From assembly GCF_002920575.1 (NCBI RefSeq), contig NZ_PQSQ01000054.1, positions 1 through 53,637 on the forward strand: a stretch of 53,637 nucleotides of DNA, given 5' to 3'. Positions 42,497 to 53,637 of the stretch are shown one piece after another. This DNA is from Streptomyces sp. Ru73 (GTDB lineage: Bacteria > Actinomycetota > Actinomycetes > Streptomycetales > Streptomycetaceae). The position numbers and the translations under genes are program-made. Position 1 is the first letter of the stretch; the number at the start of each line of letters is the position of its first letter. The notes under the pieces are model-generated. The model did no database searches, was not told where the DNA came from, and saw nothing but the letters and a program-made list of their open reading frames with translations.

Positions 42497-45046
42497 GCAC
42501 GAGGAGCGCGACCGGCAGCCGGTCCAGGAGGGACGCCAGCGGCACGGACGGGCCCTCGAAGTCCCGCCCGGTGAGCAGGTCGTGCCAGACCCCGGACGGC
42601 GCGTCCGGCAGCCGCAGGTCCGCCGAGTGCCAGCCGCCGGACTCCGCGAGACGCAGCGAGAGCCGGGTGGCGACGGTCACCGCGCGGTGGCGCGGGCGAA
42701 CGCCACGCAGTGGCCGTGCGGGTCGCCGGCGGCGCGCAGCGGCCGGTACGTGCCCGCGGGGCCGAACCACTCCGGGTGCGTACGGCGCAGCCGCAGCGCG
42801 GTGGTGGTCAGCCGCAGCTTCTCGGCGGAGAGGTCCGGGAAGCCGTGCGCCTCGCCGGCCGGGGCCCCGCCGTCCACGTCGGCCAGGAACTCCGGGGAGA
42901 AGCGCGCGGGCGCCCGGTTGTCGGGGTCGACGAGCGCCGCGTACTCCCGCTCCGTGCCCTGATAGAGGTCGGGGACGCCCGGCATCGTGAGGTGCAGCAG
43001 GGCCGCGCCGAGCACGTTGGCGCGGACGAAGGGGGACAGCTCGTCGGCGAACGCGGCCAGTTCGGCGGCCGCGGCCGGGCTGCACGGGCCCGCCTCCAGG
43101 AACTCCGTGACCGCCTCCTCGTAGGCGGTGTCCTGCTCGGTCCACGTGGTCTGCAGCCCGGCCTCCCGCACCGCCTTCAGGACCGCCGGGGCGAGCCGCC
43201 TGAAGGAGATGCCGCCGCGCCCGCACGCAGCGGTGCCGGTGTCGGTACCCGAAGCGGTGTCGGCCTCCGTACCCGGAGCGGCCGCCGTGCCCAGCTCCAC
43301 CGTGCTCCCCGGACGTGCCAGCCCGAAGGCCGTCTGCCAGGCCACCCACGCCATGTGGGGGTCGGGCTCCGGGCCGTCCAGGGTGAGGGCGGTACGGATG
43401 TTCAGCCGGGACAGCACCTCGCGCCAGCCCTCGGGGCACTCGCTCAGCGCCGCGAGGCGGGCCCGGACGTCGGCGCTGCGCTTGGTGTCGTGGGTGGACA
43501 GCACCGTGCCGGAAGCGGGCCAGGCGTCCTGCAGACGGGCGCAGAAGGCGTGGAACGCGTCCACGGTGACCGCGGGGCAGCCGGGGTCGCCGCCGACCTC
43601 GCAGGCCGACAGCAGCGGCGTGTAGCGGTAGAAGGCGCGGTCCTCGACCGACTTGGCGTGCAGCGCGGAGGCGGTCTGCGCGAAGCGGGCGGCGAAGTCG
43701 GCGTGGTCCGCCGCCGCGTCCCCCTCGGAGCCGTCGGCCAGCCGGCCCAGCGCCAGGTCGCGCACCAGCTCAACGGAGCGGGCCTCGTCGCGCACCTCGA
43801 AGGCCGCTGCGGCGCCCTCGGCGGCCGCCTCCAGCATCGCGGCGTCCCGCTCGGCGCACCACGGGTCCTGCGCGTACGGGCGGTACACGGGCAGCCGGAC
43901 GAGCAGTTCGTGCAGGGCGCGGCGCAGGGCCCACGGGGCGTGGTCGCCGTGGTGCGGCGCGCGTTCGCTGATCCGCGCCGCCGTCCGCACCAGCCGGTCG
44001 ACCTCGGCGGCCAGATCGTGGGTGACGACCTCGTACGCGGCCTGCCGTACCGTTTCCTCCCAGTCGCCGCCGCGATCGGCGAGCGGGGCCACGGTGTCGC
44101 GGTAGACCCCGAAGAGCAGCTCGGCGCCCTCCGGGCACACGAAGAGCCCGTCGATGTGGCGCAGCGCGTCGTAGCCCGTGGTGCCCGCGCACGCCCAGCT
44201 CTCCGGCAGCCGTTCGTCACCGGTCAGGATCTTCTCCACGACCGTCCAGCGCCCGCCCGTGGCCTGCCGCAGCCGCGCCAGGTAGCCCGCCGGGTCGGTG
44301 AGCCCGTCCGGGTGGTCGATGCGCAGCCCGTCGATCACGCCGTCCTCGATCAGCCGCAGCACCGTCGCGTGCGTCGCCCGGAAGACCTCGGGGTCCTCGA
44401 CGCGGACCGCGATCAGCTCGGAGATCGTGAAGAAGCGGCGGTAGTTCAGCTCGGTGCGGGCCAGCCGCCACCAGGAGAGCCGGTACCACTGCGCATCCAG
44501 GAGCTGCGGGAGCGGCAGCCGCTCCGTACCGGGGCGGACGGGGAACGCGTGTTCGTGGTAGCGCAGCACGTCCCCCTCGATGCGCATCGAGGGCAGCTCG
44601 TCGGCCAGCCGCCCGCCCAGTACGGGCATCAGCAGCCGCCCGCCGTGCCCGCCCTCCCAGTCGATGTCGAACCAGCGGGCGTACGGGGAGGCGGGGCCGT
44701 CGCGCAGAACGGACCACAGTGGTCCGTTCAGGGAGGCGGGGGCAGGGCGGGCCATGTGGTTGGGCACCAGATCCACCACGAGGCGCAGGCCGTGTGCGGC
44801 GGCGGTCCGCGCCAGCGCGCGCAGCCCCTCCTCGCCGCCCAGCTCGGCGCGCACCGCGGAGTGGTCCACCACGTCGTACCCGTGCGTGGAGCCGGGCACG
44901 GCACCGAGCACGGGGGACAGGTGCAGGTGCGAGACGCCCAGGTCGGCCAGGTACGGCACGGCCTTCTCGGCCGCGGCGAACGGGAAGTCCGGCTGGAGCT
45001 GCAGCCGGTAGGTGGCGGTGGGCGGCGCGCTGAATTCGGGCGTCAT
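42483..45046 (-). pseudogene. treY: Malto-oligosyltrehalose synthase, single-base frameshift near the C terminus
   Basis: This GH13 enzyme converts the reducing end of maltodextrin into a trehalose unit. The start MTPEFSAPPTATYRLQLQ is at 45046. Barrel motifs include LVVDLVPNHMA, GLRIDHPDGLTDP (nucleophile), VVEKILTGDERLP (acid) and LSTHDTKRSADVRARL, the family hallmark. The frame ends at 42677 just after HCVAFAR. The strand one frame over continues with RAVTVATRLSLRLAESGGW...LPVALLVLSAR to 42483, which is the normal C-terminal beta-sandwich. Adding one base near 42685-42695 joins them. Either the sequence lacks a base or the last 65 residues are lost. The catalytic barrel is intact. Confidence 0.85.
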
Positions 45047-46449
45047 GGGGACACACGTACCCACACGGTGCCTTGTTGCTTCATCCGATCGAGCGGGGTG
45101 TGCCCCGATTTTCGTTCGTACGTCCTGCCCATACTGGCCGGGGCCGCAGGACCGATAACGTCGCCCGATGACCGCTGCACTGGCCACCTACCGTACCGTG
45201 CTCGCCGCCTGCGGACCGGTGCTGCCCGCCGTCTCCTTCCTCGGCCGGCTGCCCACCGCCATGTGCCAGCTCGGCAGCGTCCTGCTGGTCGCCGAGACCA
45301 GCGGCAGCCTGGCGACGGCCGGGGTGGCCGGCGGCGCGCTGGCCGCCGGGCAGACCGTGGCGGGCCCGCTCATCGGCCGGCTCGCCGACCGGCGCGGCCA
45401 GCGACCGGTGGTGCTGGCGGCCTGCTGGGCCAACGCCCTCGCCGTCGCGGCCCTCGTGCTCGCCGCACTGTCCCATCTGGCCGTGCTTCCGCTGGCCCTC
45501 CTGGGACTGCTCGCCGGGCTGACCGTTCCTCAGGTGGGGCCGCTCGCCAGGACCCGCACGGTCGCCCTCGTACGGCGCACCGGAGCGGACGAGCGCACAG
45601 TGAACGCCGCGCTCTCCTTGGAGGGCACCCTGGACGAGGTGTCCTTCGTGCTGGGCCCGGCCCTCGTGGGCGTGGCGGCGGCGGTCGCCCACCCGGCCGC
45701 CGCGCTGGCGCTGGCGGCGCTGCTGCTCGCCACGTGCGGCTCGGCCTTCGCGCTGCACCCGACGGCGGGGCTGACGGCGCCGAAGGCGCCGGAACGCCGC
45801 AGGACGGCCCGGCAGGACCGCCCGGGCATTCCCCGGGCCGCGTACGCGCTGCGGGCCTCCATGGCCCTCCAGGGCGCCATGTTCGGGGCCTCGCAGGCCG
45901 GCATCACCGCGCTCACCGAACGGCTCGGCGCGCCCGGCCAGGCGGGCCTGGTCTACGCGGCCATGGGCGTGATGAGCGCGGTGGCCGGACTGTCGCTGGT
46001 CCTCGTGCCGGCCCGGATCGGCCTGCCGGCCCGCTGGCGGGCCGCCGCCGCGGCCCTGACCCTGCTCTCCGTACCGCTGCTGTTCGTCGGCTCCCTCGGG
46101 GCCCTGTACGCGGTGGTCGTGGTGCTCGGTGTGGCCTTCGCGCCGCACCTCATCACGGTCTTCGCGCTCACCGAACGGCTGGTGCCGGCCCGCCGGATGG
46201 CCGAGTCGATGGCCTTCCTCACCAGCTCGATCGTCGGCGGGCAGGCGCTCGCGCTGGCCCTGTCGGGGCGGCTGGCCGAGTCCTACGGGCCGGCCGCCGC
46301 CTTCGCCGTCGCGCTCGCCGCGGCCGTCCTCGTGCTCGGCCTCGCGCTGACCGTCCGCCTCCGCCCCCGGCCGGACACGCCCCCGTACGCGGGCGCCCGG
46401 CCGGGCGGGGCGCCGGACGCGGCGTCCGGCGGCGCGGAACCGGCCCCCG

Positions 46450-48579
<2,130 letters not shown>

Positions 48580-48687
48580 GCGTCGACTCTTCCACTTCCC
48601 TAGAGGGGCGCCGCGACGGACTGATGACCGCGGACCGAACCGGAATTCTTCCCCGATAAGCGGCGAACAGTGGGATGTTCGCGAGAT

Positions 48688-48719
48688 CTTCGCCGAAAGG
48701 CAGGCAACCTGCCGCGAAG
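48688..48719. promoter_or_regulatory. Nested inverted repeat in the glgX upstream region
   Basis: Outer arms CTTCGC/GCGAAG enclose a perfect six-base-pair stem GGCAGG/CCTGCC with a CAA loop. The only asymmetry is a five-base CGAAA bulge on the left side. It lies 109-140 bases upstream of the glgX start, so it could be a leader RNA structure or a protein-binding site. Confidence 0.45.
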
Positions 48720-49027
48720 AAGGGTCCTCCGACCGGGGGAACGAGCAGGTGTCCGACTGTAATCGCGATGTATGGCGACATAGCGAACAGGAGGGGACGT
48801 CCTGGGCGTGTCGCGACTCCGGAACAATCAGTTTCGGCCTCCTTCCCAGCAGCCCCGGAAGCCGTCCCGGACCCCTGACGAGGTGCGTGTCGGGCGGGGA
48901 GTCCGCCGGGACTGCGGCGCGGCCCCCTGGGGGCCCGACTATGACTCCGCTCACGCCCGCCGCCCTTTCCGGACACAACGGGCACAGTGAATAAGGGGAG
49001 TTGGTGGAAGAGTCGGCGCATCCGGCT

Positions 49028-49057
49028 GCACCCTCTCCCGGACCCGCAGTAGGGTGC
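49028..49057. promoter_or_regulatory. Inverted repeat over a candidate -10 of the HEPN gene
   Basis: GCACCCT and AGGGTGC arms are separated by 16 bases. The right arm overlaps TAGGGT (49050-49055), a good -10 element, about 42 bases before the GTG at 49097. A repressor bound here would block the promoter (inference). Confidence 0.4.
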
Positions 49058-49096
49058 CTTGATCGTTGGCACGGAGGTTCGGAAGGCGGTGTACAG

Positions 49097-50335
49097 GTGA
49101 GCTCGGGCGGGTTGGAGTTGCCTCCTGGTGACGATGGTCATGAGGGCGGCTCCATCGACGCACCGCCCGGCGCGGTGTCCCTCGCACGCCCCATGGAGAT
49201 CGGGGCGGAGCTGGAGTGGGACGCCGAGGCCTGGAGCGAGGTACGTACCCGCGCCAGACGCGCCGGGCGTGCCTACATCTGGCTGAATCTGGTCGAACAA
49301 CGGCTGCGCGCCGTCGTGGCGGCCGTACTGCGCCCCATCTACGAGCCGGTGCACGGCGACGAATGGGTGGTCGCCGCGGCCGGGCCGGCGGGCCAGGAGT
49401 GGGTGCAGCGCGCCGTCGCCGTGCGGGAGGTCAGCCGCCGCAAGGGGTACCTCCTCGACCCGGCCGACGACAACATCATCAGCTTCCTCACCCTCCCGCA
49501 GCTGCGCGAGCTGATGGTCCAGCACTGGCCGTGCTTCGAGCCGTACTTCGACGACCGGCGCGACGTCGAGCTGGGCCTGGACGAGCTGGAGGTCGCCCGC
49601 AACATCGTCTCCCGCAACCGCGCGCTCTCCGAGACGGTGCTCGCACAGGCCGAGCGCGCCTCCGCGCGCCTCCTGGAGATACTGGGCTCCGGCATCGGCA
49701 CCCGTACGGCCGGGCGGCTGCCCATCGACGCGGTCGAGGACCTCGTGGGCGACCGCTACGCCGACGTCGTGGGCGTCCACCCCGACCGGGTGCGGCTGCA
49801 GCGCCAGCTGCCCGCCGAGGACCTCTTCGGGGGCGCCCGGCGGCTCGACGCGGTCGGCATCGGCCTGAACCTCCTCGTGCAGAACTACTCGGGCCGCCGG
49901 CTGGTCCGGCTCGCCGAGTCCGGCTGCCGGGTGCGGCTGCTCTTCCTCAACCCGGCCAGCAGCGCGGTCCGCCGCCGCGAGCGGGAGCTGGGCCTGAAGA
50001 AGGGCGAGATGAGCCGGTCGATCGAGATGAACATCATGCACATGCGGCGGGTGCGGGCCCGGCTCCGCGACCCCGGCGCGTTCGAGATCCAGGTCTTCGA
50101 CGAGACCCCGCGCTTCACGGCGTACCTCGTCGACGGCGACGGCCCGGACGGCATAGCCGTGGTCCAGTCCTACCTGCGCCGCAGCCGGGGCATGGAGGTG
50201 CCGGTCCTGGTGCTGCGCGGCGGCGGCCGGGAGGTCGTGCGCCACGAGGACGGCCGGGAGAGCGACCACGGCCTCTTCGAGGTGTACCGCGAGGAGTTCG
50301 AGAGCGTGTGGGCGGACGCGCGGCCGGTGTCGTGA
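49097..50335 (+). CDS. SAV2148-family HEPN-domain protein
   Basis: This is a 412-residue soluble protein very strongly conserved in Streptomyces, named after S. avermitilis SAV2148 and annotated as HEPN-containing. Landmarks are GRAYIWLNLVEQRLRAVVAAVLRPIYEPVHG, LPQLRELMVQHWPCFEPYFDDRRDVELGLDELE (the helical HEPN-like part, followed by SRNRALSETV), and a C-terminal half with ESGCRVRLLFLNPASSAVRRRERELGLKKG and VVQSYLRRSRGMEVPVLVLRGG, which may bind nucleotide or nucleic acid. HEPN proteins are often RNases, but the canonical R-x4-6-H is not obvious here. GTG at 49097 gives the usual VSSGGLELPPG start with GGAAGG upstream. Confidence 0.85.
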   Translation: MSSGGLELPPGDDGHEGGSIDAPPGAVSLARPMEIGAELEWDAEAWSEVRTRARRAGRAYIWLNLVEQRLRAVVAAVLRPIYEPVHGDEWVVAAAGPAGQEWVQRAVAVREVSRRKGYLLDPADDNIISFLTLPQLRELMVQHWPCFEPYFDDRRDVELGLDELEVARNIVSRNRALSETVLAQAERASARLLEILGSGIGTRTAGRLPIDAVEDLVGDRYADVVGVHPDRVRLQRQLPAEDLFGGARRLDAVGIGLNLLVQNYSGRRLVRLAESGCRVRLLFLNPASSAVRRRERELGLKKGEMSRSIEMNIMHMRRVRARLRDPGAFEIQVFDETPRFTAYLVDGDGPDGIAVVQSYLRRSRGMEVPVLVLRGGGREVVRHEDGRESDHGLFEVYREEFESVWADARPVS

Positions 50336-50357
50336 CCCGTTGCGCGGCGCATGCGGC

Positions 50358-51122
50358 TCACGGCGTGCCCGTGATGCCGCCGTCCACCCGCAGCTCGATG
50401 CCGTTGACGTAGTCGGCCAGGGGGCTCGCGAGATACAGCACCGCGCCCGCGATGTCCTCCGCGCGCCCCAGCCGGCCCACGGGGTTGGGCGCGTACCGGG
50501 CCGCCGCGTCCGCCGCGGTCTCGCCGCGCTCCTCGAACATCCGGCGCATCGAGGACGTTTCGACGACGCCCGGGCTGACGCAGTTCGCCGTGACACCCGT
50601 GCCCGCCAGGTGCCCGGCCAGGCTGGTCGTCATGTTCACCACCGCGGCCTTGGCGGCGGAGTACTCCACCATGTTGGGCAGCGGCGTCCGTACGGCCCGG
50701 GAGCCGATGTTGATCACCCGGCCCCAGCCGTGCGCGCGGAGCGACGGCAGCAGCGCCTGCGTCAGCCGCGCCGCCGAGAAGACGTTCCCGTCGAACGCGG
50801 CCTGCCAGTCCTCGGGCCGTACGCAGTCCCAGTCGTGCTCGAGGAACGGCCCGGCGTTGTTGACCAGGATGTGCACCCCGAAGTTCAGCGCGGCGGCGGC
50901 CACCCGCTCGGCGCCGCCCGGCTCACCGAGGTCACCGAGCACCACGTCCGCGCGTACGCCGTGCTCAGCGGCGCGGCGCGCGACCTCCTCCGCGGCCTCC
51001 GCGTTCCGCCCGTGCACGAGTACGTCGCAGCCCTCGGCGGCCAGTATCCCGACGGTCGTGGCCCCGATGCCGCCGCTGCTTCCCGTCACCACCGCGCGCC
51101 GTCCGGCCAATTGCAGATCCAT
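50358..51122 (-). CDS. Short-chain dehydrogenase/reductase
   Basis: This is a 254-residue classical SDR. The cofactor motif TGSSGGIG is at residues 13-20, HGRNAEAA at the end of the second strand suggests NADP, and NNAG follows in the middle. The catalytic set is INIGSR (Ser), VEYSAAK (Tyr and Lys) and the usual Asn. The tail D-G-G-I is the common SDR end. The substrate is unknown. It converges on the HEPN gene with a 22-base gap and is divergent from the exonuclease gene. Confidence 0.92.
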   Translation of the reverse strand: MDLQLAGRRAVVTGSSGGIGATTVGILAAEGCDVLVHGRNAEAAEEVARRAAEHGVRADVVLGDLGEPGGAERVAAAALNFGVHILVNNAGPFLEHDWDCVRPEDWQAAFDGNVFSAARLTQALLPSLRAHGWGRVINIGSRAVRTPLPNMVEYSAAKAAVVNMTTSLAGHLAGTGVTANCVSPGVVETSSMRRMFEERGETAADAAARYAPNPVGRLGRAEDIAGAVLYLASPLADYVNGIELRVDGGITGTP

Positions 51123-51276
51123 ACCGGAACCCTAGGGGCCGGAGGGCCCGGCGGCCGGGAGCCGGCGGCGTTGTCAGTGGTGCGTGGGAGAGTGAGGGAA
51201 CACGAGATCGCGGACCGTGCGGGACGCGGCGGGCGGTCGCGTGCGACACGGGGGACGCACCACCGAAGGAGGCCGC

Positions 51277-52005
51277 ATGAGCTGGCACAAGGAACCGCTG
51301 GTCGGCTTCGACCTGGAGACCACGGGCACCGACGTCGAGACCGACCGGGTCGTCACCGCAGCCGTCATCCGGCTCGACGGGACGGGACAGGCGGTGACGG
51401 CGCTGAAATGGGTCCTCGACCCGGGCGTGCCGATACCGTCCGAGGCGGCCGCCATCCACGGCTTCTCCACCGACTTCGTCCGGCAGCACGGCCTCCCGGC
51501 CGCGCGGGGACTCGCGGAGATCACCGAAGCGCTCGCCGAAGCGCTGCGCGCGGGCGTCCCGCTGGTGGTGATGAACGCCCGGTACGACCTCTCGCTGCTC
51601 GACCGCGAGTGCCGCCGGCACGGCGTGCTGCCGCTGTCCGACCGGCTCGGCACGGACCCGGCACCGGTCGTCGACCCGCTCGTCCTCGACAAGCACCTCG
51701 ACCCCTACCGCAAGGGGAAGCGCACCCTCCAGGCGCTCTGCGCGCACTACGGCGTGGTGCTGGACGCGGCGCACGAAGCGGGCGCTGACGCGCTGGCCGC
51801 GGTCGGCGTGGCCCGCCGAATAGGCGCCAAGCACCCGGAGGTCGCCGGGCTCACCCTGCCCGCGCTGCACGCCCTGCAGCGCACGGCGGCGGCCGATCAG
51901 GCGGCCTCCTTCCAGCGCTACTTGCGCCGTACGTCCGACCCCGCGGCCCGCGTCGAGCCGGCCTGGCCGCTGATACCTCCGCTGATACCGCGGGCGCGGA
52001 ACTGA
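51277..52005 (+). CDS. DEDDh 3'-5' exonuclease (DnaQ-like)
   Basis: This is a 242-residue exonuclease. The DEDDh residues are visible: D and E in FDLETTG, D in MNARYDLSLLD, and the last His and Asp in AHEAGADAL. The length and lack of a polymerase domain fit the stand-alone exonuclease group of actinobacteria, which degrades single-stranded DNA or RNA ends in repair or turnover. ATG at 51277 has GAAGGAGG five bases upstream, a very strong site. It is preceded by a 154-base divergent spacer from the SDR gene. Confidence 0.92.
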   Translation: MSWHKEPLVGFDLETTGTDVETDRVVTAAVIRLDGTGQAVTALKWVLDPGVPIPSEAAAIHGFSTDFVRQHGLPAARGLAEITEALAEALRAGVPLVVMNARYDLSLLDRECRRHGVLPLSDRLGTDPAPVVDPLVLDKHLDPYRKGKRTLQALCAHYGVVLDAAHEAGADALAAVGVARRIGAKHPEVAGLTLPALHALQRTAAADQAASFQRYLRRTSDPAARVEPAWPLIPPLIPRARN

Positions 52006-52090
52006 GCGCGTGCGGCGGGCGGCCGGTGCCGGGCAGGGGTGACGTCCTGTGGGCGGGACGGGCGGGGGTGCCAGCGGGGGCTGAGCGCTG

Positions 52091-52444
52091 TCAGCGGTGG
52101 CTGAGGACATTGACCACCCGGCCGTCGGGGGCGCGGACGAAGAAGCGGCGTACGCCCCACTCCTCGTCCTGCAGCGGGTGGACGATCTCCGCGCCGCTCT
52201 CCCGCACCGCCGCGTACGCCGCGTCCACGTCGTCCACCTCCACGCTGATGTCGGGGACGACCGGCGCGGTCCGGTCGGCCGTCATGAAGCTGATCTGAGC
52301 GGTGGGGGTGGCCGGTGAGGCCAGCGTGGTGATCCAGCCGAGGTTCATGACCTCCTCGAAACCCAGCAGACCGTAGAAGTCCCGGCTCTCCTTCGCCGTC
52401 TCGGGGGCGGCGGTGAAGTTGGGGACGACGCGGTGAACGGTCAT
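52091..52444 (-). CDS. VOC-superfamily (glyoxalase-like) protein
   Basis: This is a 117-residue single-domain protein of the vicinal oxygen chelate fold: RDFYGLLGFEEVMNLGWITTL in the first half, DISVEVDDVDAAYAAVRESGAEIVHPLQDEEWGVRRFFVRAPDGRVVNVL in the second. The family includes glyoxalases, dioxygenases and resistance proteins, and function cannot be chosen from sequence. ATG at 52444 has GGAG eight bases upstream. It converges on the exonuclease gene with an 85-base gap. Confidence 0.9.
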   Translation of the reverse strand: MTVHRVVPNFTAAPETAKESRDFYGLLGFEEVMNLGWITTLASPATPTAQISFMTADRTAPVVPDISVEVDDVDAAYAAVRESGAEIVHPLQDEEWGVRRFFVRAPDGRVVNVLSHR

Positions 52445-52589
52445 CGATGACTCCAGACGAAGCGGAGGGAGGGACGGGGAGCGGAGAAGCGAGAAGAGGG
52501 GCGTAGGCAGGGGGACGGAGGGAGGGAAGGGCGCTGACTCCCACGAGTACTACAACGGAGCCGGCGGCGGGGTGTTTTCGGCGCGCGCG

Positions 52590-53543
52590 TCAGTCGGCGG
52601 GTGTGGGTTCGGCCGGTACGAGGGTGAGGTAGGCGAGGCCGAGGACGTCGCGGTAGCCGGTGAGCCAGGCGGCGCGGTGGGCGTCGGCCCGGGCGCGGGT
52701 CTCGGCGGCGAGTGGGTGGCCGGGATGGGCGGCCAGCCACTCCTCCACGGCGCAGCGGTAGCCCGACTCGAACGCCTCCCACTCGTCGGCGTTGGCGGTC
52801 TCCACCCAGGCCGGGCGGAAGCCGGCCTCGACGGCGAGGTCGACGAGCTCGCCGAGGCCGACGTGCTCCTCGGCCGTGGCGCCGGGCCACATCCGGGTCA
52901 GCTCGGCGGTGGTCGGCGGGCGTTGCCAGAAGCCCTCGCCGTAGAGCACGCGGCCGCCGGGCGTGACGAGGCGGCGCAGCTCGCGCAGGACGGTGCGGTA
53001 GTTGTGGGGGGACTCGGGGCCGCTCACGGCCTGGCCGGCGCCGAGGCAGAGTACGAGGTCGGCGGGGCCGCGCGTGGTGCCGTGCCCGGACTCCTCGGCG
53101 AACTCCACGCGGTCGGCGAGGCCGCGCGCGGCGGCGTTGGCGCGGCCCCGCGCCAGGTCGTCCGCGTTCAGGTCGATGCCGACGCCGGTGGCGCCGTCCA
53201 CGGCGTCGAGCACCCGCAGCATGAACTCGCCCCAGCCGCAGCCGATGTCCAGCACGGTGGCCGGCCGTACGGCGGCGAGCCGCGCCACCATGCGTGCCGC
53301 CCGCGCCTCGGACAGCGGGCCGTGGAAGTCCAGATGGGTGAGCCGCGGCGGCCCGTCGTCCCGCGGACCGCCGTCCCCCGAGCCGCCGTCCCGCGAGCCG
53401 CCGGGTGAAGGGGCGGGGGAGGGCGAGGTGGCGGGGGAGGGCGACGCGGACGGTGGCGCGGAAGGCGATGGGGGTCCGGACGGGACCGTGGACGGCGGCG
53501 GGGCGGAGGCGTTGGGCGGTGCGGGCGGGGTGGTGTCGGCCAT
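52590..53543 (-). CDS. Class I SAM-dependent methyltransferase
   Basis: This is a 317-residue protein. The first 65 residues are a Pro/Ser/Gly-rich disordered leader. The Rossmann methyltransferase domain follows: VLDIGCGWGEFM (motif I), GVGIDLNADDLARGRANAAARGL (motif II with the ribose-binding Asp), DLVLCLGAGQAVSG (motif IV-like) and LVTPGGRVLYGEGFW (motif VI). The C-terminal WEAFESGYRCAVEEWLAAHP and AAWLTGYRDVLGLAYLTL recur in an actinobacterial subgroup of unknown substrate. ATG at 53543 begins the leader; a later start inside it would not affect the domain. Confidence 0.88.
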   Translation of the reverse strand: MADTTPPAPPNASAPPPSTVPSGPPSPSAPPSASPSPATSPSPAPSPGGSRDGGSGDGGPRDDGPPRLTHLDFHGPLSEARAARMVARLAAVRPATVLDIGCGWGEFMLRVLDAVDGATGVGIDLNADDLARGRANAAARGLADRVEFAEESGHGTTRGPADLVLCLGAGQAVSGPESPHNYRTVLRELRRLVTPGGRVLYGEGFWQRPPTTAELTRMWPGATAEEHVGLGELVDLAVEAGFRPAWVETANADEWEAFESGYRCAVEEWLAAHPGHPLAAETRARADAHRAAWLTGYRDVLGLAYLTLVPAEPTPAD

Positions 53544-53637
53544 GGGGCGCGACGCTAGTCCCGGAACGGGGCGGGCGGTACCGAATATCGGCGGGCGCCG
53601 GCCGGGACGGGCGCGCGTGCGGCCGCCCGGGTGGCGC

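Larger units (their letters stand above)
48580..49096. other. Long divergent regulatory region (glgX / HEPN gene)
   Basis: This 517-base spacer is less GC-rich than its surroundings in 48640-48830. It contains a nested hairpin (48688-48719) and an inverted repeat at 49028-49057 overlapping a possible -10 (TAGGGT), described separately. Other AT-richer stretches (48755-48790 and 48980-48995) could hold promoters for glgX and the HEPN gene. A 75-residue reading frame on the minus strand (48600-48827) has no ribosome site or protein-like composition, and I do not call it. Confidence 0.5.

Noticed and set aside
48600..48827. A 75-residue minus-strand open frame upstream of glgX
   Set aside because: It has an Arg/Ser-rich composition, no ribosome site, and lies over hairpins in a regulatory region.

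Overview
The window is about 53.6 kb of very GC-rich actinobacterial chromosome, almost certainly Streptomyces or a close relative. The evidence is the strong third-position GC bias, GTG and TTG starts, the coproporphyrin-dependent heme genes hemY and hemQ, a SAV2148-type HEPN protein, Tat-exported PhoX, and LigC with a stand-alone NHEJ polymerase. No rRNA, tRNA, insertion sequence, prophage or CRISPR array is visible.

Layout. (1) 1-3664: the 3' part of a WXG-like polymorphic toxin with a C-terminal nuclease-like domain, a probable immunity gene, and a frameshifted MORN/YwqK-type protein. (2) 3661-9088: an MFS transporter, the hemY-hemQ pair and a secreted tripeptidyl-aminopeptidase-like hydrolase. 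(3) 9446-16721: a secreted DUF4142 protein; a minus-strand operon of a DUF692/MNIO enzyme, a probable partner protein and a TIGR04222 membrane protein with a Gly/Ser/Cys-rich tail in a shifted frame; then LysE, Nudix and NERD-like genes, separated by degenerate tandem-repeat tracts. (4) 17189-25331: PTH2, AIM24, an ABC pair, a small CxxC protein, PhoX, ZapE/AFG1-type ATPase, a RibD-C reductase and a conserved 168-residue protein with a hairpin-rich leader. (5) 25355-29556: a MacB-like ABC exporter divergent from a NarL-type two-component pair, with a perfect inverted repeat between them. (6) 29683-34557: murC, msrB, a DinB protein, and divergent LigC and NHEJ polymerase genes. (7) 34655-38853: a TPR protein, and a PucR regulator divergent from an NCS1 permease. 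(8) 38880-48579: treZ, treY and glgX, which convert glycogen or maltodextrin to trehalose, interspersed with GNAT, DUF1707-FHA and MFS genes. (9) 49097-53543: HEPN protein, SDR, DEDDh exonuclease, VOC protein and a methyltransferase.

The most interesting locus is 10996-13687. The MNIO enzyme and its apparent partner sit directly upstream of a membrane protein whose alternative-frame tail carries six cysteines in Gly/Ser repeats. This looks like a RiPP-style modification system whose substrate is a membrane-anchored tail and not a small peptide. The toxin locus at the left edge and two related 24-25 bp intergenic repeat arrays (10.5-10.9 and 14.8-15.2 kb) come next.

Three genes (the YwqK-like gene, the TIGR04222 gene and treY) each appear to carry a single-base frameshift. 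Either the sequence has residual indel errors or some of these genes are decaying; raw reads would decide. Family assignments come from recognising motifs by eye. No database search was possible.
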